Positions 18,670 through 28,093 of a stretch of 64,000 nucleotides of DNA are shown in pieces. The stretch spans positions 776,430-840,429 of the forward strand of contig NZ_JAHLQK010000001.1 in NCBI RefSeq assembly GCF_018919215.1, in the 5' to 3' direction. The notes under the pieces were generated by a model. The model had not been told where the DNA came from. It made no database searches and saw only the letters and a list, made by a program, of their open reading frames with translations. Origin of the DNA: Alkaliphilus flagellatus. Lineage in GTDB: Bacteria > Bacillota > Clostridia > Peptostreptococcales > Natronincolaceae. Position 1 is the stretch's first letter; the number at the start of each line of letters is the position of its first letter. The translations under genes were made by a program, and so were the position numbers.

Positions 18670-19674
18670 ATGTCAGTAGGTATGGAAGAAGAAAAACCTC
18701 GTAAAATTATAGTATTAATAATCTTTATATTATTATTTATTGCAAGTTTTTTCATAAGCGTTGGTAATGGAGCTGTAAAAATAGCCCCAGTAGAAATAAT
18801 TAAAGCTATCTTTTATCAAAAAGATACAGTTAACTATCAAATAATATGGAATGTAAGACTTCCACGTACAATAGTAGGTGCATTAGTAGGCATCTGCTTA
18901 TCTTTATCTGGGGCTGTTCTTCAAGGTATAATGAGAAATCCTCTAGCAAGTCCTAATATTATAGGGGTGTCATCGGGTGGAGGACTGATGGCACTTATAA
19001 TATTAATAATCTTTCCGCAATATTATTACTTAGTTCCTATAGGTGCTTTTTTAGGAGCACTTTTAGCTACTCTTTTTATATATAGTTTGGCTTGGAGAGA
19101 GGGAGTATTGCCGACAAGACTAGTTTTAGCTGGAGTTGCAGTATCTTCATTACTAAGTGCAGGAATAAATGGACTTATGACGTTTTTTCCAGACAGAGTA
19201 CATGGGGTATTAGGATTTATGGTAGGAGGTTTATCTGCAATAACTTGGAAAGATGTAAATATTATTTTGCCATATGCTATAGTCGGTATGTTTTTCCTAC
19301 TATTATTACCTGATAAGTTAAATATATTAATGCTGGGCGATGAAGTTGCCACGGGTTTAGGTGTAAGTGTGGAAAAAACAAGGTTTGTTTTTATAATAAT
19401 ATCTTCATTATTAGCGGGTAGTGCTGTAAGTGTGGTAGGTTTATTAGGATTTGTAGGACTTATAGTTCCTCACATGACGAGATTATTCATAGGTTCCGAT
19501 TATAAGTATTTATTTCCCGGGACAATATTTTTCGGTGCATCTATAGTGATGATCTGCGATACATTGTCTAGAATCCTCTTTGCCCCTATTGAAATACCAG
19601 TAGGAATAATAATGTCTGCCCTAGGAGCACCATTTTTTCTTTATCTACTAAGAAAAAAGGAGGGTTTAAAATAA
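18670..19674 (+). CDS. btuC: cobalamin ABC transporter permease (FecCD/BtuC family)
   Basis: 334 aa with about ten membrane helices. Family motifs WNVRLPRTIVGALVGICLSLSGAVLQGIMRNPLASPNIIGVSSGGG and GLLGFVGLIVPHMTR are intact (both shown here in parts of the protein around residues 58-105 and 255-275). ATG 18670 has GGGAGAAA upstream. Works as a dimer with BtuF and the ATPase; its stop overlaps the next start (TAATG). Confidence 0.92.
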   Translation: MSVGMEEEKPRKIIVLIIFILLFIASFFISVGNGAVKIAPVEIIKAIFYQKDTVNYQIIWNVRLPRTIVGALVGICLSLSGAVLQGIMRNPLASPNIIGVSSGGGLMALIILIIFPQYYYLVPIGAFLGALLATLFIYSLAWREGVLPTRLVLAGVAVSSLLSAGINGLMTFFPDRVHGVLGFMVGGLSAITWKDVNIILPYAIVGMFFLLLLPDKLNILMLGDEVATGLGVSVEKTRFVFIIISSLLAGSAVSVVGLLGFVGLIVPHMTRLFIGSDYKYLFPGTIFFGASIVMICDTLSRILFAPIEIPVGIIMSALGAPFFLYLLRKKEGLK

Positions 19675-20453
19675 TGGGAATAGAAGCATCGAACCTTAAA
19701 GTTAAATACGGTGATAAAGAAGTGTTAAAAAATATTGATTTTCATGTAGCCGATGGAGAAGTAGTCACTATTATTGGACCAAATGGTTCGGGAAAATCCA
19801 CATTAATAAAAGCATTATCTAGATGTTTAAAAATAACTGAAGGAACAATTCACCTAGATGGTGAGAATATTTATAATATGCCAACTAAAAAAATAGCAAG
19901 AAATATGGCTATACTTCCACAGGTTAAAAGCATATCTGCCGACATTACAGTGGAAAATCTGGTTTCTTATGGTAGATACCCTCATCTAAATTTTGGACAA
20001 AGATTAAAGGCAGAGGATAAAAATATAATAAATTGGGCCATCGAAAAAACTGGGTTATATAATTTAAGGGAGAGACATGTGGCTACATTATCAGGAGGAG
20101 AACGTCAAAGAGCATGGATTTCTATGGCATTGGCCCAAAAACCTAAAATATTACTCCTTGATGAACCAACAACATATTTAGATATTTCATATCAACTTGA
20201 AGTACTTGAATTAATAAAAGAATTAAATAGGTCTCTACAATTAACAGTAGTTATGGTTCTACACGATTTAAATCAAGCCGCTAGATATTCTGATAATATT
20301 TTTGTGTTAAACGAAGGGCAAATATGCCAATGGGGTAGTCCTAGCAATATAATAAAGTCAAATTTATTAAAAGATGTTTTTAGAATAGAGTCTCACGTAT
20401 ACGAGGATGAAATAAATAAGTGCCCATATTTTATTCCATATAAGGTTCTTTAG
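19674..20453 (+). CDS. btuD: cobalamin ABC transporter ATP-binding protein
   Basis: 259 aa, starting inside the permease stop. Walker A GPNGSGKST, Q-loop LPQVKS, signature LSGGERQRAWISMALAQ, Walker B LLLDEPTTYLDI and the H-loop VLHDLNQA are all present, typical of the FecE/BtuD class. Completes the uptake system under the riboswitch. 59 bp separate it from cbiC without a visible terminator, so uptake and synthesis genes probably share one transcript. Confidence 0.92.
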   Translation: MGIEASNLKVKYGDKEVLKNIDFHVADGEVVTIIGPNGSGKSTLIKALSRCLKITEGTIHLDGENIYNMPTKKIARNMAILPQVKSISADITVENLVSYGRYPHLNFGQRLKAEDKNIINWAIEKTGLYNLRERHVATLSGGERQRAWISMALAQKPKILLLDEPTTYLDISYQLEVLELIKELNRSLQLTVVMVLHDLNQAARYSDNIFVLNEGQICQWGSPSNIIKSNLLKDVFRIESHVYEDEINKCPYFIPYKVL

Positions 20454-20512
20454 CATAGTGAGATAGAAATATGAACAACCAAATATAATAAAATATAAGA
20501 GGAGGAATAAAT

Positions 20513-21133
20513 TTGTACATAAAGAATCCTATGGAAATCGAAGATAAAAGCATGGATATAATTGAGGAAGTAATGGGAGATACACACTTTACTGAAGAAG
20601 AAACTATAGTTGCCAAAAGGATGATTCATGCTACTGGAGACTTTGAATATAGAAAAATTATAGTATTTAAAAATGATTTTATAAAAGAAGCTAAAGATAG
20701 TATAAAAACTGAAGGTACAATATTCACAGATACTAAAATGGCGTCTATGGGAATAAACAAAACTGCCTTATCAAAGACAGATTGTAAATTAAAATGCTTC
20801 ATAGATGATGAAAGAGTTCTACCTCTATCAGAGGAATTAGGTACTACGAGATCAGCCTGTGCAGTAGATTTAGCTGTAGCAGAAGGTATAGACATGTTTG
20901 TATTTGGGAATGCTCCCACCGCTTTATTTAGACTTCTAGAATTAGTTAAGGAAGGTAAAGTAAATCCTAGATTTATAGTAGGAGTGCCTGTAGGTTTTGT
21001 AGGAGCTCAAGAGTCAAAGGAATATTTGAGAGAGTTTCAAATACCTTCTATAACAACAGTAGGTACTAAGGGAGGTAGCAACGTAGCCGCATCTATAATG
21101 AATGCTCTATTATACATGGTGGTTGGTAGATGA
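20513..21133 (+). CDS. cbiC: cobalt-precorrin-8 methylmutase
   Basis: 206 aa from TTG 20513, with GAGGAGGAA 6 nt upstream. Moves the methyl group from C-11 to C-12 to form cobyrinate. Family signatures: MIHATGDFEY with the catalytic His, FTDTKMASMGI, TRSACAVDLA, and GVPVGFVGAQESKEYL. Stop overlaps the cbiD start as ATGA, so translation is coupled. Confidence 0.95.
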   Translation: MYIKNPMEIEDKSMDIIEEVMGDTHFTEEETIVAKRMIHATGDFEYRKIIVFKNDFIKEAKDSIKTEGTIFTDTKMASMGINKTALSKTDCKLKCFIDDERVLPLSEELGTTRSACAVDLAVAEGIDMFVFGNAPTALFRLLELVKEGKVNPRFIVGVPVGFVGAQESKEYLREFQIPSITTVGTKGGSNVAASIMNALLYMVVGR

Positions 21134-22206
21134 CATTGGAGATGTATGTTATAAAAGAGGGAAAAAGGTTGAGATGCGGCTATACCACTGGGTCTTGTGC
21201 TGCTGGAGCTGCTAAAGCAGCAGCTATAATGCTGGAAACAGGGCAAAAAATAAGCTATGTAGAGATTGATACTCCAGCAGGAGTTAGATTAAAACTTGAG
21301 ATAAATAATCAAAAAATTGAAAAAGAAGTAGCATCGTGCTCTATTGTAAAAGATGGGGGAGATGATCCAGATGTTACAGATGGAATGGAAATATTTGCTG
21401 AAGTTAGAAAAAGGGAAGATAATAAAATTATTATAGATGGTGGAAAAGGCGTAGGCAGAATTAGGAGAAAAGGTTTATTTGGCAAAGTAGGACAAGCAGC
21501 TATCAATCCTGTACCTATGAAAATGATAGAAAAAGAGGTTAGTGAGGTTTCAAGCAGAGGATACGATATAAGCATATACGCACCAAGAGGAGAGGAAATC
21601 GGTAAAAAAACTTTCAATGAGAACATTGGAATTGAAGGTGGTATATCAATAATTGGAACAAAGGGAATAGTCTATCCTATGTCAGAGGATGCACTGATTA
21701 AAACCATATATATGGAAGTAGATATGATAGAGGAGACCTATGGAACAGATAATATTGTATTAGTTCCAGGTAATTACGGTGAGAAGATATCAGATTCACT
21801 AGGATTATCAGAGGGTAGAGTTAAGATATCCAACTATATAGGCGATAGCATTTTATATATTTACAATAAAGGGTTTAAATCCATAACTTTAGTAGGACAT
21901 GTTGGAAAATTTTCAAAGCTATCGATAGGTGTATTCAACACCCATAGTAAGGTCTGTGATGGTAGGATGGAGGCCTTTATATATTACTTAGCCCTTAATG
22001 GAGCTCCTAGAGAGCTATTAGATAAAGTAAACAATGCAATTACGGCAGAAGAAGGACTAAATATTTGTATTGAAGCAGGATATGGCGAAATTGTAAAAAG
22101 CATGGAACGTGGGGCAGAGGAAAAAATAAGAAAATATTTAAAAGATGAAAGCTATCCAGTAAAGGTAATTATTTATTCCATGGAAAGAGGTGTTGATATG
22201 GGATAA
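21130..22206 (+). CDS. cbiD: cobalt-precorrin-5B C1-methyltransferase
   Basis: 358 aa, ATG 21130 overlapping the cbiC stop. Typical CbiD features: LRCGYTTGSCAAGAAKAAA near the N-terminus, KDGGDDPDVTDG, GKGVGRIRRKGL and LVGHVGKFSKLSIGVFNTHS. Methylates C-1 of the ring in the anaerobic pathway. It ends MERGVDMG at 22206, where the next gene begins without a normal start codon; see the cbiE entry. Confidence 0.95.
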   Translation: MTLEMYVIKEGKRLRCGYTTGSCAAGAAKAAAIMLETGQKISYVEIDTPAGVRLKLEINNQKIEKEVASCSIVKDGGDDPDVTDGMEIFAEVRKREDNKIIIDGGKGVGRIRRKGLFGKVGQAAINPVPMKMIEKEVSEVSSRGYDISIYAPRGEEIGKKTFNENIGIEGGISIIGTKGIVYPMSEDALIKTIYMEVDMIEETYGTDNIVLVPGNYGEKISDSLGLSEGRVKISNYIGDSILYIYNKGFKSITLVGHVGKFSKLSIGVFNTHSKVCDGRMEAFIYYLALNGAPRELLDKVNNAITAEEGLNICIEAGYGEIVKSMERGAEEKIRKYLKDESYPVKVIIYSMERGVDMG

Positions 22207-22796
22207 CTATAGCAGGAGTTGGGCCTGGAAATCCAAAGTACTTGACTGTAGAAGCAAAGGAAGCAATTGAGAAAGCAGAATATGTTTTGGCTTTTGGTAG
22301 GGTTTCAAGTTCTTTAAAAAGCATACGAGATGATTTTATACAAGTAAATAGAGTAGATGACATAATTAAGCATATAAATATTTATAATGATTTGCTACTG
22401 CTAGCTTCGGGAGATCCTAATTTTTATGGTATTGTAGATTTCCTTAAAAAAAAGGGAGTATTAATAAAAAAGGTGATTCCAGGCATTTCCTCCTTCCAAT
22501 ATATGATGGCAAAGCTAGAAAAAAGTTGGCAAGGAGCAAACTTTCTATCCTTACATGGTAGGGATGAAGGACTAGAAAAGGTCAAAAAAAGCTACTTAAC
22601 GATAATACTAACAGATAAGGAAAATAGTCCTCTGGTTATATCAAGGAACTTAAAAATGTTAGGTGTAAAAGGTACAATGTATATTGGTTTTAATTTATCC
22701 TATGATGATGAGAAAATTATAAAAATAAATATAGGAGAAGAAGTAGAAGATATTTCTCCTCTATCGGTGGTGGTAATTGAAAATGAAATGGATTAA
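22203..22796 (+). CDS. cbiE: cobalt-precorrin-7 C5-methyltransferase, start codon abnormal
   Basis: Methylates C-5 of the ring. The SAM-binding start ITIAGVGPGNPKYLT is encoded from 22203, but this frame has a stop at 22194 and no ATG, GTG or TTG before the GPGN motif. The first standard codon (TTG 22242) would delete that motif. The ATG at 22198 with a GAGGTG site is in the cbiD frame and meets TAA at once. Options are an AUA start overlapping the cbiD stop, a -1 frameshift giving a CbiD-CbiE fusion, or a missing G in the GGG run. LASGDPNFYGI and VIPGISSFQYMMAKL identify the family. Confidence 0.85.
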   Translation: MTIAGVGPGNPKYLTVEAKEAIEKAEYVLAFGRVSSSLKSIRDDFIQVNRVDDIIKHINIYNDLLLLASGDPNFYGIVDFLKKKGVLIKKVIPGISSFQYMMAKLEKSWQGANFLSLHGRDEGLEKVKKSYLTIILTDKENSPLVISRNLKMLGVKGTMYIGFNLSYDDEKIIKINIGEEVEDISPLSVVVIENEMD

Positions 22797-23331
22797 AGAT
22801 GAAGAGTTTATCAGAGGAAACATCCCTATGACTAAGTTTAATATAAGAGTTTTGACAATAGGCTACTTAGCTATTGAAGAAGGAGATAGACTTTTAGATA
22901 TAGGGGCAGGCACCGGGTCTATATCCATAGAAGCTGCTCTACATGGAGCAGAAGTTTGGGCTATAGAAATGAAAAGAGACGGTATAGAATTAATAAATAA
23001 AAATAAAAGTAAATTTGAAGTAAATATTAATGTAATTGAGGGACAAGCGCCAGTAGACCTACCTAATGTTAAATTTAACAAATGCTTTATAGGGGGTAGT
23101 GGAGGCAATTTAGAAGAAATATTCTATTATTTAGATGAAAACCTTGAATCTAAGGGAGTTATTTGTGGGAACTTTATTACACTTAAAAACTTACACCAAT
23201 TTATAGATCTACTCAATAAGTATAAATATGATGATATAGAAACACAGCTAATTCAAACATCCTATATGGATAAAATAGGATTAATGAAGGGAAATAATCC
23301 AATATTTATAATAAAAGGAGTGAAAAGATGA
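22777..23331 (+). CDS. cbiT: cobalt-precorrin-6B C15-methyltransferase (decarboxylating)
   Basis: 184 aa; overlaps the end of cbiE. SAM-dependent class I fold: DEEFIRGNIPMTKFNIR (CbiT signature), LLDIGAGTGSISIEAA as motif I, and CFIGGSGGNLEEI. Methylates C-15 and removes the C-12 acetate carboxyl. ATG at 22783 is an equally possible start. CbiE and CbiT together do the work of CobL, and they are adjacent as usual. Confidence 0.94.
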   Translation: MKMKWIKDEEFIRGNIPMTKFNIRVLTIGYLAIEEGDRLLDIGAGTGSISIEAALHGAEVWAIEMKRDGIELINKNKSKFEVNINVIEGQAPVDLPNVKFNKCFIGGSGGNLEEIFYYLDENLESKGVICGNFITLKNLHQFIDLLNKYKYDDIETQLIQTSYMDKIGLMKGNNPIFIIKGVKR

Positions 23332-24086
23332 TGATTAGCTTCATAGGTGCTGGACCGGGAAATGTCGATCTAATAACAGTAAAGGGAAGAAGGTTATTAG
23401 AGGAAGCAGATGTTGTTATATATGCAGGAAGCCTAGTGTCAAAAGAGCATCTAAACTTTTGCAAAGAAGGATGCAAGTTTTATAATAGCGCATCAATGAC
23501 ACTAGAAGAAGTTATAGAAACTATGGAAACATCACTTAAAAATAGTCTTAAAGTAGTTAGGCTCCATACTGGAGACCCTAGTATTTATGGAGCAATAAGA
23601 GAGCAAATGGATATGTTGGATAAAAACAGAATATCCTACGAAGTGGTACCAGGGGTCAGCTCTTTTACAGCTGCCTGCTCTTCTATAAGGAAAGAGTTTA
23701 CACTACCCGATGTGAGTCAAACTATAATATTAACTAGGATTGAAGGAAGGACTCCTGTTCCTAAGGAAGAGGATCTTGAAAAATTAGCTGCCCACAAGGC
23801 ATCTATGGCGATATTTTTATCTGTTCAGGAAATGGATAGAGTAGTAGAAAAGTTGATAAAAGGATATGGAAGAGATGATGTGCCCGTTGCAGTAGTATAT
23901 AAGGCTACTTGGGAAGATGAAAAGATAATATTAGGTACTCTAAAGGACATAGAAGAAAAAGTAGAAAATGAGGGAATTAATAAAATGGCTCAAATTTTAG
24001 TAGGAGATTTTATTGATAGTAATTATTCAAGATCAAAGCTATATGACCCAACATTCTCTCATGAATATAGGAGTGCTTCTAAATGA
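23328..24086 (+). CDS. cbiF: cobalt-precorrin-4 C11-methyltransferase
   Basis: 252 aa; ATG at 23328 overlaps the cbiT stop. Tetrapyrrole methylase with FIGAGPGNVDLITVKG, YAGSLV, LHTGDPSIYGAIREQMD, and VPGVSSFTAACSSI, the CbiF/CobM set. Methylates C-11. Stop and next start overlap (AATGAAA). Confidence 0.95.
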   Translation: MMISFIGAGPGNVDLITVKGRRLLEEADVVIYAGSLVSKEHLNFCKEGCKFYNSASMTLEEVIETMETSLKNSLKVVRLHTGDPSIYGAIREQMDMLDKNRISYEVVPGVSSFTAACSSIRKEFTLPDVSQTIILTRIEGRTPVPKEEDLEKLAAHKASMAIFLSVQEMDRVVEKLIKGYGRDDVPVAVVYKATWEDEKIILGTLKDIEEKVENEGINKMAQILVGDFIDSNYSRSKLYDPTFSHEYRSASK

Positions 24087-25105
24087 AAATAGCATGCTTT
24101 TCTTTTACCGAGGAAGGAAAAGCATTGGGAGATAAAATAGTTTGTCTTAGTAATAAAGAACAAAGTAAATATATAGTCCAACATTTTACTAACTCTCAAA
24201 TTGAAGGTGGATTAAGAAATTTACTGGGTAATGCTTGGGAAGAATATGATGGTTTAATTTTCATTTCGGCCACAGGAATAGCAGTAAGGATGATTACGCC
24301 TTATATAAAGGATAAAACATTAGACCCAGCAGTAGTTGTGGTTGACGATTTAGGCAGGTTTTCTATATCCCTAATATCAGGACATTTAGGAGGAGCCAAT
24401 GAATTAGCACAGTGGGTAGCCTATAAAATACAGGGAACCCCAGTTATAACAACAGCCTCAGATAATAGAGGAATAGAATCTATAGATATATTTGCAAAGA
24501 AAAACTATTATTACATGGAAGACATGGAATCCATAAAAGAAATAACTGCTATGATGATAAAGGGAAAAACCATCGGATTTTATTCGGAAATGGATAGTGT
24601 AATAAACTATAATAATCTTCTAATTATAGAGGATTTAGAAAATATAAATATTGAAGTAGATGGAATTATAATAGTCACATCAAGCAAAATAGATAACCTA
24701 CACATACCATATACAATACTTAGACCAAAGAATATAAATATAGGTATAGGATGTAGAAAGGACGTAGAAGGAGAAAGAATAATAGAGGCTGTAAAAGAGA
24801 CTTTAAATATTAATAAATTTTCGGAAAAAAGTATTAAAAATATTGGAACTGTCGAAGTAAAAAAAAATGAAGCTGGTATTTTAGATACAGCGCAATACTT
24901 TAACAGCCCATTAAAAATTTTTACTATAGAAGAAATAAAAAGTGTTGAAGACAAATTTAATAAGTCACAGTTCGTAAAGGATACCATAGGTGTATATTCA
25001 GTCTCTGAGCCCTGTGCCTTTTTATTAGGTGGAGAAATGGTATCTAAAAAAAGCAAATATAATGGTATAACCATATCAATTACAAAGGAGAAGGGCAATG
25101 GCTAA
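24083..25105 (+). CDS. cbiG: cobalt-precorrin-5A hydrolase
   Basis: 340 aa. Opens the delta-lactone of cobalt-precorrin-5A and releases acetaldehyde. Features: FISATGIAVRMITPYIKDKTLDPAVVVVDD segment in the N-terminal half, SLISGHLGGANELA, and the C-terminal GIGCRKDVEGERIIEA and VSEPCAFLLGG. Full length for the family; overlaps both neighbours. Confidence 0.94.
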   Translation: MKIACFSFTEEGKALGDKIVCLSNKEQSKYIVQHFTNSQIEGGLRNLLGNAWEEYDGLIFISATGIAVRMITPYIKDKTLDPAVVVVDDLGRFSISLISGHLGGANELAQWVAYKIQGTPVITTASDNRGIESIDIFAKKNYYYMEDMESIKEITAMMIKGKTIGFYSEMDSVINYNNLLIIEDLENINIEVDGIIIVTSSKIDNLHIPYTILRPKNINIGIGCRKDVEGERIIEAVKETLNINKFSEKSIKNIGTVEVKKNEAGILDTAQYFNSPLKIFTIEEIKSVEDKFNKSQFVKDTIGVYSVSEPCAFLLGGEMVSKKSKYNGITISITKEKGNG

Positions 25106-25820
25106 ACTATATGTAGTCGGAATAGGACCAGGCGGAAGAGAGCACATGACCTATAAAGCAGTAGAAGTAATTAAAAAATGCGATGTAATAGTGGGATACA
25201 CCCCATATATCGAATACTTAGGTGATTTGGTAGAAGGTAAAGAATTATTCTCTACAGGAATGAAGGGAGAAATAGAAAGGTGCAAAGCTGCTATCAAAAT
25301 TGTTAAGAAAGGAAAAGACACGGCTATAATAAGTACAGGAGATGCGGGTCTTTACGGTATGGCTGGACCTATACTAGAACTGGCAGAAGGTATAGAAGTT
25401 GAAATAGTACCAGGAGTTACAGCAGCATTTTCAGCAGCAGCTGAACTAGGTGCCCCTATAATGCATGATTATGCTTCTATTAGCTTAAGTGATTTATTAA
25501 CTCCTTGGGAAGTCATAGAAAATAGAATAGAAAAAGCGGCAGAAGCTGACTTTATAATTACTATATATAACCCAAAGTCCAAGGGAAGAAAATATCATTT
25601 GGAAAAAGCTATAGGAAAAATACGTAGTCATAGATCTGGAAAAGCACCAGTAGGAATAGTAAAAAACTCAGGTCGTGGAGAAAGAGAAATAACTATAACC
25701 ACACTAGATGAAATTGACTATGACAAGGTGGACATGCTATGTGTACTGATTATAGGTAATAGCAATACCTATCTAAAAGATGGCTATATAGTGACTCCAA
25801 GGGGATACAATATAATATGA
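25098..25820 (+). CDS. cbiH: cobalt-factor III C17-methyltransferase
   Basis: 240 aa, ATG 25098 inside the cbiG end with AAGGAGAAGGG upstream. Methylase signatures VGIGPGGREHMTYKA, GYTPYIEYL, STGDAGLYGMAGPILE, and the CbiH-type C-terminus RSGKAPVGIVKNSGR. Carries out ring contraction and C-17 methylation. Confidence 0.95.
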   Translation: MAKLYVVGIGPGGREHMTYKAVEVIKKCDVIVGYTPYIEYLGDLVEGKELFSTGMKGEIERCKAAIKIVKKGKDTAIISTGDAGLYGMAGPILELAEGIEVEIVPGVTAAFSAAAELGAPIMHDYASISLSDLLTPWEVIENRIEKAAEADFIITIYNPKSKGRKYHLEKAIGKIRSHRSGKAPVGIVKNSGRGEREITITTLDEIDYDKVDMLCVLIIGNSNTYLKDGYIVTPRGYNII

Positions 25821-26578
25821 TTTGGATAATAGGTGGAACTAGTGAGTTTAGGGAGATTATAGATAGAATAAAGGATCTAGATAACTATATAGCAACTATC
25901 GCAACAGACGGTGGCAAGGAATTTGTAAATTGTGAAAAGCTCATAGTAGGTAGGATGGATTACTATGAAATGAAGGAATTTGTAGAAAAAAACAAAATAT
26001 CCCTAATAGTAGACCTATCACATCCCTATGCAAAAATAGTATCAGAAAATGCAAGAAAAATATCGAAGGACCAAAATATAGATTATATTAGATATGTTAG
26101 AAATAAAGTAGATTTGAAATCAAAAGCTATATATGTTAATAGTTATGAAGATTGCTATAAGTATATATCTAATATTTCAGGCACTATATTTTTTACAACA
26201 GGATCTAAAAATATTGGCGACTTTGAAAAAGTACGAGGAAATAACAGATTTATATATAGAATACTTCCAGCAATAGAAAGCATAGAAGAGTGTAGGAAAC
26301 ACGGAATACAATTAAAAGATATTGTTGCAGTTTTGGGGCCATTTTCAAAGGAATATAATAAAATTATGTTTAAGGAATACAAGGCAGATTATGTGGTTAC
26401 GAAGGATAGCGGAAAACAAGGTGGCACTATAGAGAAGCTAGAAGCATGTGAAGAGCTAGGTATTGTACCAATAATTATAGGAAGAGAATATGAAAAAGGA
26501 ATTAATGACATAGATTTAATAGAAAAAAGAATTAGAGAAGAGGACAAAAAAATAATAATAAATAAAACCTCAGTCTAA
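25817..26578 (+). CDS. cbiJ: cobalt-precorrin-6A reductase
   Basis: 253 aa, ATGA overlap with cbiH. CobK/CbiJ family: MIWIIGGTSEFREII at the N-terminus, VDLSHPYAKIVSENA, TTGSKNIGDF, and VVTKDSGKQGGTIEKLEA near the C-terminus. Reduces the macrocycle using a pyridine nucleotide. Normal length. Confidence 0.93.
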   Translation: MIWIIGGTSEFREIIDRIKDLDNYIATIATDGGKEFVNCEKLIVGRMDYYEMKEFVEKNKISLIVDLSHPYAKIVSENARKISKDQNIDYIRYVRNKVDLKSKAIYVNSYEDCYKYISNISGTIFFTTGSKNIGDFEKVRGNNRFIYRILPAIESIEECRKHGIQLKDIVAVLGPFSKEYNKIMFKEYKADYVVTKDSGKQGGTIEKLEACEELGIVPIIIGREYEKGINDIDLIEKRIREEDKKIIINKTSV

Positions 26579-26628
26579 CTAGAGTCTTATAGCTATTAGT
26601 TGTCAAAAAGAGGTTAAGGAGTGAAATA

Positions 26629-27282
26629 ATGAAGAAACTATATGGAATAGGAACTGGGCCAGGAGACAAAGAGCTCCTAACTTTAAAGGCAGTAAAGGTA
26701 ATAAAAGAAGCAAGTGTAATATTTGCTCCAAATAATAAGGGTAAAAATATTGCATTAGACACAGTTGAAGAGTATTTAGGTGATAAAAAAGTGGTGCTAA
26801 TAGATTTTCCAATGGGAAAAGTAGAAAGAATTGACTATATAAAGGCAGCGGAAATCATATATAAGGAAATACCACAAGGAGAATATGGAGCATTTTTAAC
26901 TATTGGAGATCCAATGATATACAGTACTTTTATATATGTAATGGAAGAACTTGAAAAAACAAATATGGAAGTAGAGATAATATCAGGTATACCATCTTTT
27001 GTAGCAGCTGCTGCTAGGGCAAAACAACCTCTCACAGTAAAAGGTGATAGTTTCTTATTATGTGATGATTTTAAAGAGGAATTACTAGATAGTGTGGATT
27101 CAATCTGTATTTTGAAAACTTTTAAAAATAAAGAGGAAGTATTAAATGCTCTTAAAAACAAAAACTTTGATTATAAATATATTAAACGCTGTACCTGGAA
27201 TGATGAGAAGATATTAACAGATAAAGAAGAAATAATAAAAGATAGTGATTATATTTCTCTCATTTTAGGAAAGAAAAAGTAA
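26629..27282 (+). CDS. cbiL: cobalt-factor II / precorrin-2 C20-methyltransferase
   Basis: 217 aa. First methylase of the dedicated pathway: LYGIGTGPGDKELLTLKAV, IFAPNN, LTIGDPMIYSTFIYVMEEL, and ISGIPSFVAAAAR. ATG 26629 has AGGAGTGA upstream and a 50-bp gap from cbiJ. It ends the run. Genes for cobalt insertion, amidation and the lower ligand (cbiK/X, cbiA, cbiP, cobT) are not in the window. Confidence 0.94.
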   Translation: MKKLYGIGTGPGDKELLTLKAVKVIKEASVIFAPNNKGKNIALDTVEEYLGDKKVVLIDFPMGKVERIDYIKAAEIIYKEIPQGEYGAFLTIGDPMIYSTFIYVMEELEKTNMEVEIISGIPSFVAAAARAKQPLTVKGDSFLLCDDFKEELLDSVDSICILKTFKNKEEVLNALKNKNFDYKYIKRCTWNDEKILTDKEEIIKDSDYISLILGKKK

Positions 27283-27316
27283 AAAAACAAAAGCAAACAG
27301 ACTTGATAAATTATAA

Positions 27317-27345
27317 AAAAACCGCATATTATGCGGTTTTTGGTT
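27317..27345 (+). terminator. terminator after the cbi operon
   Basis: ACCGCAT / ATGCGGT around ATT, flanked by A6 and T5, so it can act in both directions (cbiL from the left, TetR gene from the right). Confidence 0.85.
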
Positions 27346-27366
27346 CTTAATTACCATTGTGCATTT

Positions 27367-27945
27367 TTATAGTATTTTAACTAGTAGAATTACATAATTA
27401 TCAATAGCACTTGATAAATCATATTCTCCATCATGTAAACACCAGTCGTAAACAACACCTCTAACTGCAATAAATAAATACCTTACGATTTCTTCAGATG
27501 TCATATTGATAGAAATTTCTCCAGTACTTTGTCCTTCTTCTATAATGCCTTGTAATACAGCTTGCATAGGTCTACCTTTTGTTGCAAACAAGTTGTTTTT
27601 TCCTGTATATAACTGTTTTACAAAGTCTATTCCTCTATCTAGATTATAATCCCCATAGTAGTGGAAGAATTTTATTATTTTTTCATGAGAACTACCTTCC
27701 TTTAAATTATGGGACACAACATTTAAAAAGTAGTCATCTGCCAACCTAAATATATTATCCAATATGTCGTGCTTAGATTTAAAATAATTATAGAAAGATC
27801 CTATAGACACATTAGCTGCTTCACATATTTCTGCTACAGTAATATTTTCAAAGCCTTTGGACTCAATAAGCTCTATAGCAATATTATATATTTTATCATG
27901 GGTATTTTGTGCTTGAATTTGGCGTTTTGTTAACTTTTTCTTCAT
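27367..27945 (-). CDS. TetR/AcrR-family transcriptional regulator
   Basis: 192 aa. The start at 27945 (MKKKLTKRQIQAQNTHDKI) is chosen because TAGGAGAA lies 9 nt upstream. The N-terminal helix-turn-helix reads ITVAEICEAANVSIGSFYNYFKSK, typical TetR. The C-terminal ligand domain has no recognisable specificity. It is divergent from the flavoprotein gene at 28296, whose promoter has a palindrome that may be its operator. Confidence 0.92.
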   Translation of the reverse strand: MKKKLTKRQIQAQNTHDKIYNIAIELIESKGFENITVAEICEAANVSIGSFYNYFKSKHDILDNIFRLADDYFLNVVSHNLKEGSSHEKIIKFFHYYGDYNLDRGIDFVKQLYTGKNNLFATKGRPMQAVLQGIIEEGQSTGEISINMTSEEIVRYLFIAVRGVVYDWCLHDGEYDLSSAIDNYVILLVKIL

Positions 27946-28035
27946 GGTTAAAATTCTCCTACCTTTAATTAATCTCACAAAAATTATAACAGAGATCATA
28001 AGCAAAGTAAAATTGGAAGAAAATCAAAATAAATA

Positions 28036-28064
28036 TTGACTATTAATTAACGATTTCGTATAAT
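28036..28064 (+). promoter_or_regulatory. sigma-A promoter of the secreted flavoprotein gene
   Basis: TTGACT (28036-28041), 17-nt spacer, TATAAT (28059-28064). It points toward the gene at 28296, so the transcript would have a 5' leader of about 225 nt. That leader includes the hairpin TCAGCTAT / ATAGCTGA near 28128-28157. Confidence 0.8.
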
Positions 28065-28071
28065 GAAGATG

Positions 28072-28093
28072 TTCGGTGAATGCATTCTGTGAA
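28072..28093 (+). promoter_or_regulatory. palindromic operator candidate for the TetR regulator
   Basis: GAATGCATTC (28078-28087) with outer TTC and GAA arms three bases away on each side (TTC-N3-GAATGCATTC-N3-GAA). It begins 8 nt after the -10 box, across the expected transcription start, where a TetR repressor would block initiation. Confidence 0.6.
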
